Positions 43,240 through 52,256 of a stretch of DNA of 64,000 nucleotides are shown piece after piece. The DNA lies in assembly GCF_002157855.1 (NCBI RefSeq), contig NZ_CP020880.1, positions 310,001 to 374,000 of the forward strand, written 5' to 3'. This stretch comes from Sutcliffiella horikoshii (GTDB taxonomy: Bacteria > Bacillota > Bacilli > Bacillales > Bacillaceae_I). Position 1 is the first letter of the stretch. Each line of letters opens with the position of its first letter. Under the pieces are notes generated by a model that saw only the letters and a program-made list of their open reading frames with translations, searched no databases and was not told the origin of the DNA. Made by a program: the position numbers and the translations under genes.

Positions 43240-43290
43240 GGCCTTCTTTTATTCGGCAATCTGGAGCTTTAATGTAATAAGAGTAAATTA
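43240..43290 (+). repeat. Degenerate boundary repeat, last copy
   Basis: CTTTTATTCGGCAATCTGGA, then GCTTTAATGTAATAAGAGTA keeps both ends of the GGGCGC sub-type (compare TTTAATGGAATAAGAGTAA at 29135-29153) without the central hairpin. Confidence 0.5.
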
Positions 43291-43300
43291 AATTACAAAA

Positions 43301-43330
43301 AAACCAGAATCATTTGATCTGGTTTTTTCT
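43301..43330 (+). terminator. Rho-independent terminator
   Basis: AAACCAGA and TCTGGTTT form the stem, followed by TTTCTTTT. It closes the cassette-type region. Confidence 0.8.
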
Positions 43331-43442
43331 TTTGATCTGTTTAATTCACAAGTTAGCCTACTTGTAACTCTACAGAAGAAAAGCATCTAAGATAAGTACG
43401 AAGAAAATCATTTGATAGTTTAAAGGGAAGATTTTCCACTTT

Positions 43443-44480
43443 TTATTTCCACCATTCTGTTTTCCAGTAACCAAGCAAGGTATGGTTTATCCAAGTGGCT
43501 ATATCATTAAAAATTCTTTGTAGTGTTAGTGCTATTGCTTCGTTGTGTTCAGACACCCTACTTAATAAATTTAAATACCTATCTCGTAATGAAGGGTGAT
43601 ATTGACTAGCCTCCTCAGGGTGTTTATCATATAAGGCTAGCATTAATATTACTATTAATGGAGCGAATAATGTGTTGTCGTTCCTTTTTTTCATTCCTCT
43701 GATTAATAGATTAAATCCAAAATCATCTGCAGCAAATTCATCTAAATACCTTTGATTGTAAGTAACATCAGTAGGTATAAATTTTGATACAAGGTTTCTG
43801 CCATTTGACTCTGTATGCTTTAAAAAATGATGGCCAATTTCATGACCTAATATAAAAGACATGCCTGCTACAAATAAATCTGTTGCTATATTTAATCTAG
43901 GAGATTTAATATCCACCTCTAGATCATCATGTACATCTTCTAAAATAGCTTTTTTTAGTAGCGCTTCTTTGTCCATTAATAACAATAACTTCTCACACAT
44001 TTCTGGAAGTAGATTAAACCTTGCTCTTTCATCACTAAGTTGCATACCATATAAATGGTAAGAAACAAAATGAGAAAATAAATCTAGTTGAATATCAATA
44101 TCAAAATGAGTTTTTATCAAGTAGCCTTCAAATTCATCATCCATGTTAATAGCTTCTGCATCTAATCCAGGATTGCCAAGTACACCAACATAAATCTTTT
44201 TTAGCTCATTGACTAGGTCATCTTCTGCATCAGTTATAAAATTTAGGATTAGACTATTAATAAAAAAATCATTACTGTACCACATTTCTCTCCCCAAGTA
44301 TGAATTCGTTACATTTCCAAAGTCTTCTTGTTCTTTAAGTATTTTTTGGGCGATTTTAAAGTGATGAGAGTTTTCGTCCTTAGCTATTGATTCTAACAAG
44401 TGTTTATCCCAGTCTTCCGTTCCGCCTAATCTATCTAAAAATCTCTTTTTTACTGATTTTTTATATATCATTCTATTCAC
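43443..44480 (-). CDS. HExxH metallopeptidase-like protein
   Basis: 345 residues. H213-E-I-G-H217 followed by H-F-L-K-H, and E248 in YLDEFAADDFG about 31 residues later, is a gluzincin-type zinc site. The N-terminal 200 residues are helical without a recognised domain. There is no signal peptide, so it acts in the cytoplasm. Standing at the edge of a defence-type cluster, it may be a toxin or regulator-cleaving protease, which is inference. It is transcribed away from the next genes. Confidence 0.7.
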   Translation of the reverse strand: MNRMIYKKSVKKRFLDRLGGTEDWDKHLLESIAKDENSHHFKIAQKILKEQEDFGNVTNSYLGREMWYSNDFFINSLILNFITDAEDDLVNELKKIYVGVLGNPGLDAEAINMDDEFEGYLIKTHFDIDIQLDLFSHFVSYHLYGMQLSDERARFNLLPEMCEKLLLLMDKEALLKKAILEDVHDDLEVDIKSPRLNIATDLFVAGMSFILGHEIGHHFLKHTESNGRNLVSKFIPTDVTYNQRYLDEFAADDFGFNLLIRGMKKRNDNTLFAPLIVILMLALYDKHPEEASQYHPSLRDRYLNLLSRVSEHNEAIALTLQRIFNDIATWINHTLLGYWKTEWWK

Positions 44481-44719
44481 CTCTAATGATAATGATATGT
44501 ATTATACTATTATATTAAACTAAATATATGAAAAAACCACGCATTACTAACTGACTGTAATGTATTTCACTTCTTTGTACTTCTATAGAATCATAGTTCT
44601 CCCGTAATGTAATCATTCTAGTTTCCCATAAACAAAAAAATGTTAAATTGTGGTTTCATTAAAAAGGGAAATAAAGGTATAATTATTGTGGACAAAAGTC
44701 GTAAAAGGGGGAAATATGA

Positions 44720-45826
44720 TTGAATTTATTAGATTTTATACCACAGATACCTATAGATCAAAAATATTGGTTTGTCAGAACTAATTCTGGTGATTACTAC
44801 GATGACTTTGTAAATGAAGGGTTCATAGGAATTGGATGGAATAAAATTACTAATGAATATTTTAAAGATAATAGACCTTTGGGTGTTGTTGTTAAAGAAA
44901 GGTACCCAGATACTATTAAATATAATCATGTAGCAAATCAAATTGATACTTTCTCAAGAGGAATAAAAAAAGGTGATATTGTTTTAATTCCTTCAACGAA
45001 ATCAACTTTTATTCATTTTGGAATTGTGCAAGATAATGAGGCATATGAAGAGGAAGAAATTCCTGTTGAACTAGAAGATATAGATAACCACCCAGAATTA
45101 GAGTTTAATTTTGAAGGGGTTTGCCCATATAGGAAAAGGAGAAGAGTAAAGTGGATTGATGTAAAGAAAAGAGATAAGCTTGACCCTCAACTATATAGAC
45201 TTATATATTCTCAACAAACAATAACTGACGCAAAACCATACTCAGTTTTTATAGAAAGAGCATTATATGACTTTTTTATCAAAGGTGACAAATGCCATAT
45301 GGTTTTACATGTTGAAAAAAAGGGAGATATAAAAGGGAATCATCTTGTTCCGTTTATGGCAGATGTTTTAAATATTGCTAATTCAAATCTAGAAGAGAAA
45401 GAAGAAGGAGTAGATTTGAAGGTTCGCGTTCAATCTGAGGGAACGATAGAATTAATAGGGCTTATCCCAGTAATTATTATTGCATCAGTTACAATCGTAG
45501 GAATCTTAGGAGGCAGAGCCAAAGTTCTGGGTATGGAGATAGATACACCTGGTATTATTGGTAGAGTTCTCGAATGGAAAGAGAAAAATCAAGAAATAAA
45601 ACCGAAAAATCAACAGGTTCAAGAAGCTCAACAGGTAAGTCAAATACCCGAACAACAACAAGCACGTTTAAAGTCTAACGCGGAGGAACTAGATATAAAA
45701 TTACCGGAAAATTTAGAGAAATCTCTAAAAGAATATTTAGTTCAATTAACTCAAGATAATAATGACCAAAGTTCCTCAAAGAAAAAAGTCGTTAGTGAAA
45801 ATATACAAAAAGATGAGGAATATTAA
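44720..45826 (+). CDS. PUA/EVE-like domain protein with a membrane segment
   Basis: 368 residues from TTG 44720 behind AAAGGGGGAAA. The N-terminus (QKYWFVRTNSGDYYDDFVNE, then GFIGIGWNKIT; about 14-45) and KKGDIVLIPST resemble the small barrel found ahead of McrB-type and other restriction proteins, thought to sense modified bases. A membrane helix lies near 248-268 (ELIGLIPVIIIASVTIVGIL), and the C-terminal 90 residues are Gln-rich coiled coil. A TATAAT box stands at 44678. It may form a unit with the nuclease-helicase gene 120 bp downstream. Confidence 0.55.
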   Translation: MNLLDFIPQIPIDQKYWFVRTNSGDYYDDFVNEGFIGIGWNKITNEYFKDNRPLGVVVKERYPDTIKYNHVANQIDTFSRGIKKGDIVLIPSTKSTFIHFGIVQDNEAYEEEEIPVELEDIDNHPELEFNFEGVCPYRKRRRVKWIDVKKRDKLDPQLYRLIYSQQTITDAKPYSVFIERALYDFFIKGDKCHMVLHVEKKGDIKGNHLVPFMADVLNIANSNLEEKEEGVDLKVRVQSEGTIELIGLIPVIIIASVTIVGILGGRAKVLGMEIDTPGIIGRVLEWKEKNQEIKPKNQQVQEAQQVSQIPEQQQARLKSNAEELDIKLPENLEKSLKEYLVQLTQDNNDQSSSKKKVVSENIQKDEEY

Positions 45827-45949
45827 AAGGATTTTTTTAGGACAAATAATTTAAGTACCCATACTAATGTCCTGAATGGGTCATGGAGTTTTTATGGTAC
45901 TGGGTTTTTACTGTGAATGAAAGGGACGCTTAGCAATTTGTTAGTGTAG

Positions 45950-47425
45950 GTGAGTGTATTGAGAAAACCAATTGATTTAAATTCACTAGTTAGTAGTTAC
46001 AAAGATTTACCGGTGGAGATTTTTGAAGGTATCTTGAATTTTTTTGATTTTACTATGAGATATGAAGAAATTGATCAGATTTCTAATTTTATTTCTAATA
46101 TTTATGTAGAAGATAGGTACTTTGGATATTTTTATGTAGGTTATAAAATACCTCAAATAGATAAGGAGTTTGATTTGCTTCGATTTGGTGAAAATTACAT
46201 TTTAAATGTGGAAATAAAATCGATTTTAAAAGAAGAAGATGCTCGAGAACAGTTAGTCCAAAATAAATATTATTTATCTTCCTTAGGTAGGAAGTTAAAA
46301 TTATTCACATATATTTCAGAAGATAATAGTTTTTATCAATTAGATGATGATGAAACTTTTAACCCAGTAGATTTTGCTGTTTTTGAAAAACTTTTAGTCA
46401 GTCAAAAAATAGAGCACCATCCAAATTTAGATACTTTATTTGACCCATCTGATTATTTAGTTTCCCCTTTCAATGATAGTGAGAGATTCAGAAAAGGGTC
46501 CTATTTTTTAACAAAACAACAGCAACAATTTAAGAATGAAATATTAAAGGGCTCCTCAAGGTTTATAATTCTAGAAGGGTTACCGGGTACAGGAAAAACA
46601 TTATTACTATATGATTTAGCAAAAGAATTAAGCGAAACTCAAGAAATAGTTATAATTCATACGGGAGAATTAAATGTTGGCCATTTAATACTACATCAAG
46701 AATACAACTGGAGCATTATACCTATCAAAGAGGTTAAAGAGATAGAACAACTTAATCCTAAATTTATTTTTGTTGATGAAACTCAAAGAATGTATCCTTG
46801 GCAGCTAAAATATTTAATCGAATATATACAAAAAAATGATATATCCGGTATATTTTCTATTGATCCAAAACAGATACTTTCGCTTCGTGAACGTAACTAC
46901 AATAATTTGGATAGACTCAAGTCTTTGGAGAACCGGGAGTTATTTAAGCTAAGTAAAAAAATTAGGACAAATAAAGAGCTTGGTGCTTTTATTAAAGGTT
47001 TGTTTAACTTGGAAAATATGAAGTATTGTAATAACACCGAAAATATCTCCATTCATTACTTTGGTGATATTAACCAAGCGAGAGGGTTTGCAGAAGGGTT
47101 GGAACGAGAGGGATGGCAGATTATTGACTATACAGGTCAGAATTTCAATGGTCAAGCTATCCAGAGGATGAAGTTAAACAGAGGATTGAATGCGCATAAT
47201 GTTTTGGGACAAGAGTTTGATAAAGTACTTGTTTTAGTTGGTTCTACTTTTTATTACAATGATCAAAATAGTATTGCTGTAAGAAATGCAAACTATTATG
47301 ATCCGGAGCGAATGTTCTATCAATCTGTTACTCGCGCGAGAAAACAAATCATGTTGCTGGTTGTAAATAATCCAGAGTTTATGAGTAAACTCATTAATGC
47401 AGTTAATAAAAAGCGTTCTTCTTAG
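45950..47425 (+). CDS. PD-(D/E)XK nuclease fused to SF1 helicase
   Basis: 491 residues; GTG 45950 or TTG 45959 behind TAGGTGAG. The N-terminal domain has D75...E88-x-K90 (EFDLLRFGENYILNVEIKS), a nuclease core. The helicase part has Walker A GLPGTGKT (210-217), Walker B FVDETQR (274-280), IDPKQILSLRERN and motif VI QSVTRARKQIMLL near 465, like DUF2075/UvrD-type enzymes. Such fusions are typical of DNA-targeting phage defence. The preceding PUA-like gene could be its sensor. Confidence 0.7.
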   Translation: MSVLRKPIDLNSLVSSYKDLPVEIFEGILNFFDFTMRYEEIDQISNFISNIYVEDRYFGYFYVGYKIPQIDKEFDLLRFGENYILNVEIKSILKEEDAREQLVQNKYYLSSLGRKLKLFTYISEDNSFYQLDDDETFNPVDFAVFEKLLVSQKIEHHPNLDTLFDPSDYLVSPFNDSERFRKGSYFLTKQQQQFKNEILKGSSRFIILEGLPGTGKTLLLYDLAKELSETQEIVIIHTGELNVGHLILHQEYNWSIIPIKEVKEIEQLNPKFIFVDETQRMYPWQLKYLIEYIQKNDISGIFSIDPKQILSLRERNYNNLDRLKSLENRELFKLSKKIRTNKELGAFIKGLFNLENMKYCNNTENISIHYFGDINQARGFAEGLEREGWQIIDYTGQNFNGQAIQRMKLNRGLNAHNVLGQEFDKVLVLVGSTFYYNDQNSIAVRNANYYDPERMFYQSVTRARKQIMLLVVNNPEFMSKLINAVNKKRSS

Positions 47426-47502
47426 GAATAGTTACTCAGAGCATTTTTCGACTTAAGGGTTTTAATGAGAAATCGTAAAGCAGTTATCAATATTTTCACA
47501 TT

Positions 47503-47532
47503 AAAAAGACTCGTCATATGACGAGACTTTTT
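47503..47532. terminator. Bidirectional terminator
   Basis: AAAAAGACTCGTCAT faces ATGACGAGACTTTTT with one mismatch. It serves the nuclease-helicase gene and possibly the minus-strand gene at 47619. Confidence 0.8.
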
Positions 47533-47618
47533 AATTCTAATTGTTTTATATGTTAAAAAGTGACTCATTCAGACTCGAATTTTTTGTTTATGCACTCGAA
47601 TTCTAATCTTTGAGAAAA

Positions 47619-47834
47619 TTAAACATCCTCTTCTGCATATCTATTTTCCACCTTAAAAAATAACTTAAGGGAAATAAAAGAAAACAACAATGCAATAATC
47701 TCTCTTGCATAAAAGCTGCCAAATGTAACTGTAGGAATAATATTCATAAGTGTGAGGTTAAATACAACGAAAAGGAAAGATATAATCAAGATGTACATAT
47801 TAAAATGTGTTAACTTACCAATTGTCTTTTTCAT
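47619..47834 (-). CDS. Small membrane protein
   Basis: 71 residues from ATG 47834 behind AAAGGGAGTG on the minus strand. Two hydrophobic helices (about 12-33 and 42-60) and a C-terminal acidic end. No family is recognised. Confidence 0.55.
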   Translation of the reverse strand: MKKTIGKLTHFNMYILIISFLFVVFNLTLMNIIPTVTFGSFYAREIIALLFSFISLKLFFKVENRYAEEDV

Positions 47835-47849
47835 GCGCTCACACTCCCT

Positions 47850-48434
47850 TTCTTAATTTATATTCGCTTTTCATTTGAAAGTTTCCTGCACAAAAATAAT
47901 AACATTGTAAGTCAACGAGAAAAAGTGTGTTTAGAAAGTCTTTGTCAGATTAGTTAGGTTGAAGTAATTTTCCTTGATTCTTTGTTTATTTACGTTCCCT
48001 TTCAAAAAGTGTATTAATATATATGAAAGAATCAAGAAGTACACTATCTTACAAATTCAGGTTGTGTGTGGAAACTGTTTGTAAAACAAACTTTGAATAG
48101 AGAATGCAGTGAAAGGCTGTTATGGCTGTCTCATAGATTTTATAAATTAATCAAGTTTGAATTGGAAGGTTAAGAGTGGATAAGAAAGTTAATAATATCT
48201 TCACAATTCAGGTTAGATATATGTTGTTTGCACAGTACTTAATTTAACAATAATTTAACGCAATCCTATAAAAAGCCGTGAATTGTAGGTAAAGATGTTA
48301 CAAAAAAAATATCAAAAATACGCTTTTATCGCGGTTTCATGAATAAATATTATAGATGTTACAGTTTAGTACATTATGGGCGGAATGATGTAATTCCGTT
48401 TTACTAAAAAGTAGCTACCTACAGAAATATTAAT
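47850..48434. other. Long gene-poor stretch with an interrupted small frame
   Basis: About 580 bases. A frame from ATG 48023 gives MKESRSTLSYKFRLCVETVC, then stops at a TAG and continues RECSERLLWLSHRFYKLIKF. It could be a decayed gene, but I do not recognise it. The stretch ends in the strong terminator at 48435, so a transcript, perhaps a small RNA, may run through it. Confidence 0.3.
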
Positions 48435-48480
48435 AAAGGACTACTTCCTAATTGAAGGGAGGTAGTCCTTTTTCTTTTTT
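48435..48480 (+). terminator. Rho-independent terminator
   Basis: AAAGGACTACTTCC pairs with GGGAGGTAGTCCTTT around a nine-base loop, with a long T run. No clear gene precedes it on this strand. Confidence 0.85.
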
Positions 48481-48708
48481 CTATAAAAATTTGATAGTAA
48501 TAGGTTCAATCATTTATAACCGAAAATGTTTGTTAGACTAAATGTTACAATTATTTTCCAGATCAAGAAGGTGAATGCAAAAATATGTAGAAATTAGTCA
48601 TAATGATTAATTTGGTGTAAAAGCTTGGATGATTTTTAGATGAATTATTAATTGGGAACCAGGACTTTGCTTAACTTCTCAAAATAAATTATATATAGGA
48701 GTGGTTAT

Positions 48709-51120
48709 ATGATCAAAAAAATAAATATTTACGATTATGGAGTTTATAGAGATTTTATCTGGGATAATGCAATAGGAAATACAGATGATACCACCTTTGG
48801 GCATAGGAATATAATATATGGTAGGAACTATTCAGGTAAAACAACATTTTCAAGGTTATTTAGAAGCCTCGAAAATGGAGTACTTCATGAAGACTTTAAT
48901 AATGGAAAGTTTTTGATTACTTTAGATGATGGTACAGAGATATCAGAACAAGAAATTGAAAAAAGCTCAAATAAAATTAGGGTCTTTAACTCTGATTTTA
49001 AGAAAGAAAATTTAAGTTTTTTGTACACTGATGAAGGTGAAATTCTCCCTTTTACAATACTAGGCGAACAAAATATTGAAATTGAAAAGAAAATTGATTT
49101 TGCACGAAGAAAAAATGATGACATAAAATTTGAACTATATGGAAAAAACAACGATGGCTTAGTTAATCGATTCATTACAGAAACGAAAAGAATTTCATCA
49201 ATGGAGAAGGAAGTACAACAAAAAATAAGAGAAGCAGCAAGTAATATTAGAAACAATTCTTTATTTTTTGTTGCTACTGAGAAAAAGAAGCAATATGATA
49301 GTAGAGATTTTATTTTGGAAATACCGAAAGCTAAAGTATTAGATAATCTAACTGAAGAAAAACTTCGGAACATAATTAAAGAAGAAATTAAGCCGGTTTT
49401 AAATGAATTAAAGGATTTTGAATATAACGCCTCAAATCTGATAGTCGAAGCAAACGCACTATTAACACGAGAAATTAAACCTAGCAAAGTTATTGAAAGG
49501 TTAGCAAAAAATAGTTTACTACAACAATGGGTCAGAGAAGGAATTGCCTTCCATGAAAAGGAGCATAAAGAAGACTGTGCTTTTTGTGGGAATCCAATAG
49601 ATAAACAATTATGGGAAGATTTTGATAGTCATTTCACTAGAGAAGTAGATGATTTTTCCTTAAAAATTGATAACTTAATCACAAAAATAGAAATTACAAA
49701 AGAGTGGATAATAAATTATCAATTACCGATAAAGAAATCAGAATTTTATTCCGTTTTTCAAGAAGAATTCATTTTTTGGGCTGAAGAATATGAATATCTT
49801 AAAAATGAAAGTATAATGCAACTAAATAAGACAATCGACATATTAAATGAGAGAAAACTTAGCTTATTTATCCCTATCAATACGACACTAAGAGTTACTG
49901 AATTAGAACAGCAAATTTCAACTAATATTTATAATATGAATAAATTAATTGAGAACCACAATGATTTTACAAACGGTTTTATGAATGAACAAGAGAAAGC
50001 AAGACGTCAGTTAAGACTCAACGAAATACAAAAGGTAATAAAGATTATTAACTATGAAAAAGCAAAAAAGAATATAGATGAAGAAAATAATAAGCTTCTG
50101 CGAATAGGTGCACAAAAAGATGCTCTAATTTTAGAGGCAAACGAAACAATGATAAAGATCGAAGAATTAGAAGCGATGATAAAAGATGAGCAAAATTCAG
50201 TCAAAGAGATTAATAACTATTTAAAAACGTTTCTTGGCCATCCAGAATTATATTTAAATTTAATAAATAGTAGCGGACCAGAAAAAAAATCGAAATTTGT
50301 GATAATGCGAAAAGAAGAAATGGCAAGAAATTTAAGCGAAGGTGAGCAAAGTTTAATTGCATTTTGTTATTTCTTGGCAACTCTTAAAGATATTTCAGAT
50401 GTAAAAGATTATACTATTTTTATTGATGATCCTATTTGCAGTTTAGATAGCAACCATATTTTTTATGTTTACAGTTTAATTGATTCTGAAATAGCTAGTA
50501 AAAAATATAAGCAGGTTTTCATTTCAACGCACAATTTAGACTTTCTAAAATACCTACAGAAAATCACTAATCCCGAAAAAAATAAGCAAAGATTAAAACT
50601 CTATAAAAATAAGTACTGGTTAATAGAAAAATGTTTTAATGAAGAACACGAAGTTATAAGTACGGTCAAAAAAATGCCTAAGTATTTGGAAAAATACTCA
50701 ACAGAATTTATTTACCTTTTTCATGAGATATATAGGGTAGCAAATGAAGAGCAGAACGATGAGAATTATCATGTATTTTACAATTTCCCTAACAATGCTC
50801 GAAAATTTATAGAAACGTATATGTTTTTCAAATACCCTGATATCCAGATGGGGAATGATAGAAGAATACTGTCTTTCTTTGGTGGAAAAGTGGAAGTTCG
50901 TTCATTTATTAACAGGATAAACAATGAATATTCACATGGTGAAGAACAGCCCGATAGATTGTTTAAACCGGTTAATATCCCAGAATTTAAAGAAAATGCA
51001 AAAATAATTTTAGAGGCCATTTCTATACGAGATAGTGAACAGTATGATGCATTCCTTAATAGTATAGGTGCTCTGTCACGAGTTACCGAACAAAGTATAG
51101 GAGGGGTATCTACAAACTAG
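48709..51120 (+). CDS. RloC-like ATPase with C-terminal anticodon-nuclease (HEPN) domain
   Basis: 803 residues from ATG 48709 behind TAGGAGTGG. ABC/SMC-type ATPase: Walker A GRNYSGKT (38-45), signature LSEGE (542-546), Walker B FIDDP (571-575) and H-loop ISTHN. C290-x2-C293 between coiled coils resembles the zinc hook of RloC. The C-terminal domain has R698-x3-E702 and R736-x6-H743 (RINNEYSH), like the PrrC/RloC tRNA-cutting nuclease. Known RloC proteins cut and remove the wobble base of tRNA during phage attack. The ATPase likely holds the nuclease off until DNA damage or phage is sensed. Confidence 0.75.
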   Translation: MIKKINIYDYGVYRDFIWDNAIGNTDDTTFGHRNIIYGRNYSGKTTFSRLFRSLENGVLHEDFNNGKFLITLDDGTEISEQEIEKSSNKIRVFNSDFKKENLSFLYTDEGEILPFTILGEQNIEIEKKIDFARRKNDDIKFELYGKNNDGLVNRFITETKRISSMEKEVQQKIREAASNIRNNSLFFVATEKKKQYDSRDFILEIPKAKVLDNLTEEKLRNIIKEEIKPVLNELKDFEYNASNLIVEANALLTREIKPSKVIERLAKNSLLQQWVREGIAFHEKEHKEDCAFCGNPIDKQLWEDFDSHFTREVDDFSLKIDNLITKIEITKEWIINYQLPIKKSEFYSVFQEEFIFWAEEYEYLKNESIMQLNKTIDILNERKLSLFIPINTTLRVTELEQQISTNIYNMNKLIENHNDFTNGFMNEQEKARRQLRLNEIQKVIKIINYEKAKKNIDEENNKLLRIGAQKDALILEANETMIKIEELEAMIKDEQNSVKEINNYLKTFLGHPELYLNLINSSGPEKKSKFVIMRKEEMARNLSEGEQSLIAFCYFLATLKDISDVKDYTIFIDDPICSLDSNHIFYVYSLIDSEIASKKYKQVFISTHNLDFLKYLQKITNPEKNKQRLKLYKNKYWLIEKCFNEEHEVISTVKKMPKYLEKYSTEFIYLFHEIYRVANEEQNDENYHVFYNFPNNARKFIETYMFFKYPDIQMGNDRRILSFFGGKVEVRSFINRINNEYSHGEEQPDRLFKPVNIPEFKENAKIILEAISIRDSEQYDAFLNSIGALSRVTEQSIGGVSTN

Positions 51121-51244
51121 CTTTGGTCGCTTTATGCTTTTATGTACAGGTTTGGAAAGCAGGAGGCATAATCTCTTGCCCTTTTATAAGAAGTACATAT
51201 ATATTTGCCTTCAAATAAAAAACAAGAAGGGATAGGGAATTAGT

Positions 51245-52092
51245 TTGAATGATACTTTTAGAAAACAAACAGTAAGTGATTTACCATACTCTGAACGTCA
51301 ATTTTTGGTGATTAATAATAAAGTTGAGAAGTCGAATAGTTTCTCAAATCTATTTGATGAACTTGTTAATGGAATGGATGCACCCTATATACTAAAATAT
51401 GTTATTCCTGTTCTGGGTTTGAATTTATTTAGGTTACCTGTAATTTTAGCATTTGGAGTGGGACTGGGTGTGAGAGAATTAAAAAAACTGAAAAATATAG
51501 AAAATTTGTTAGTTATTAATCCGGAAGAGGCAAAGACATTGGACTTTCCACCGGGTCATCCTAAAAAGGGTGTATTTTATATAGCGCATCCATCCAGTAG
51601 ACCCCAAACGCTATTACACAACGGCTCAATATCATAGATTGGCATTTGAACACAAGTTTGGAGAGGCTATTTCTTTATTAATGTCTTTGGGTGCAAAGAG
51701 GTTACAGGTTGAACATAAAAAAGGATGGGATCAGAAATTTTCTTCAAACATATCTCTCGAAGTTCCTATAAAGAATGTTGATATTCAAGAAGAAACAAAG
51801 CAACAAAAGAAAAAAATAATAGGCTTCTATTTGAAGCAACACTAGACGGTGACAAAGAATCTTCATTACCTAATAACCTAATTTGGTATCATCACGAACC
51901 AACCTGGCAACAAATTTCAAATGGAAGATTAAATTATGGATTGAAAGAGTTTTCTTTGGTTGTTTCTTATGAAGATGAGTTTGGAGTGAATGCAGGATTA
52001 AAGAAAAAAATAAGTGACTGCAAATTTGAACTGGGTGGTTCTTTTGTATCGCATGAAGACACTGTTTGGAAAGTTAGAGGGGAGTTTTAGTT
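51245..52092 (+). pseudogene. Frameshifted gene for an unknown membrane-associated protein
   Basis: TTG 51245 opens 130 residues with a hydrophobic stretch (about 48-75, PYILKYVIPVLGLNLFRLPV). Two one-base shifts, near 51612 and in the A7 run near 51795, join it to YYTTAQYHRLAFEHKFGEAI and then WYHHEPTWQQISNGRLNYGL...VWKVRGEF, ending at TAG 52092: about 280 residues in all. It lies 165 bases before the TIR gene and may have been its partner. The family is not recognised. Confidence 0.55.
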
Positions 52093-52256
52093 GAATGCTC
52101 AAAGAATTGTTTCGCAAATTAAAGCTTTATTATAGCTCTTTCTCCTCCACACCAGTCATCCCCTAGACATAGACAAAACTATGCAAGTAGTGGTCTTTAC
52201 AGTAATTTATTTTCCTTTGATATTGGTATTATATTGAAGAAGATGGAGATGAGAAC

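Noticed and set aside
25541-43290. CRISPR array
   Set aside because: Repeat spacing is hundreds of bases and irregular, with genes between copies and no cas genes.
25541-43290. Classical integron attC sites
   Set aside because: I could not find the GTTRRRY/RYYYAAC core sites in a consistent place, and no integron integrase is in the window. The resemblance is kept only as analogy.
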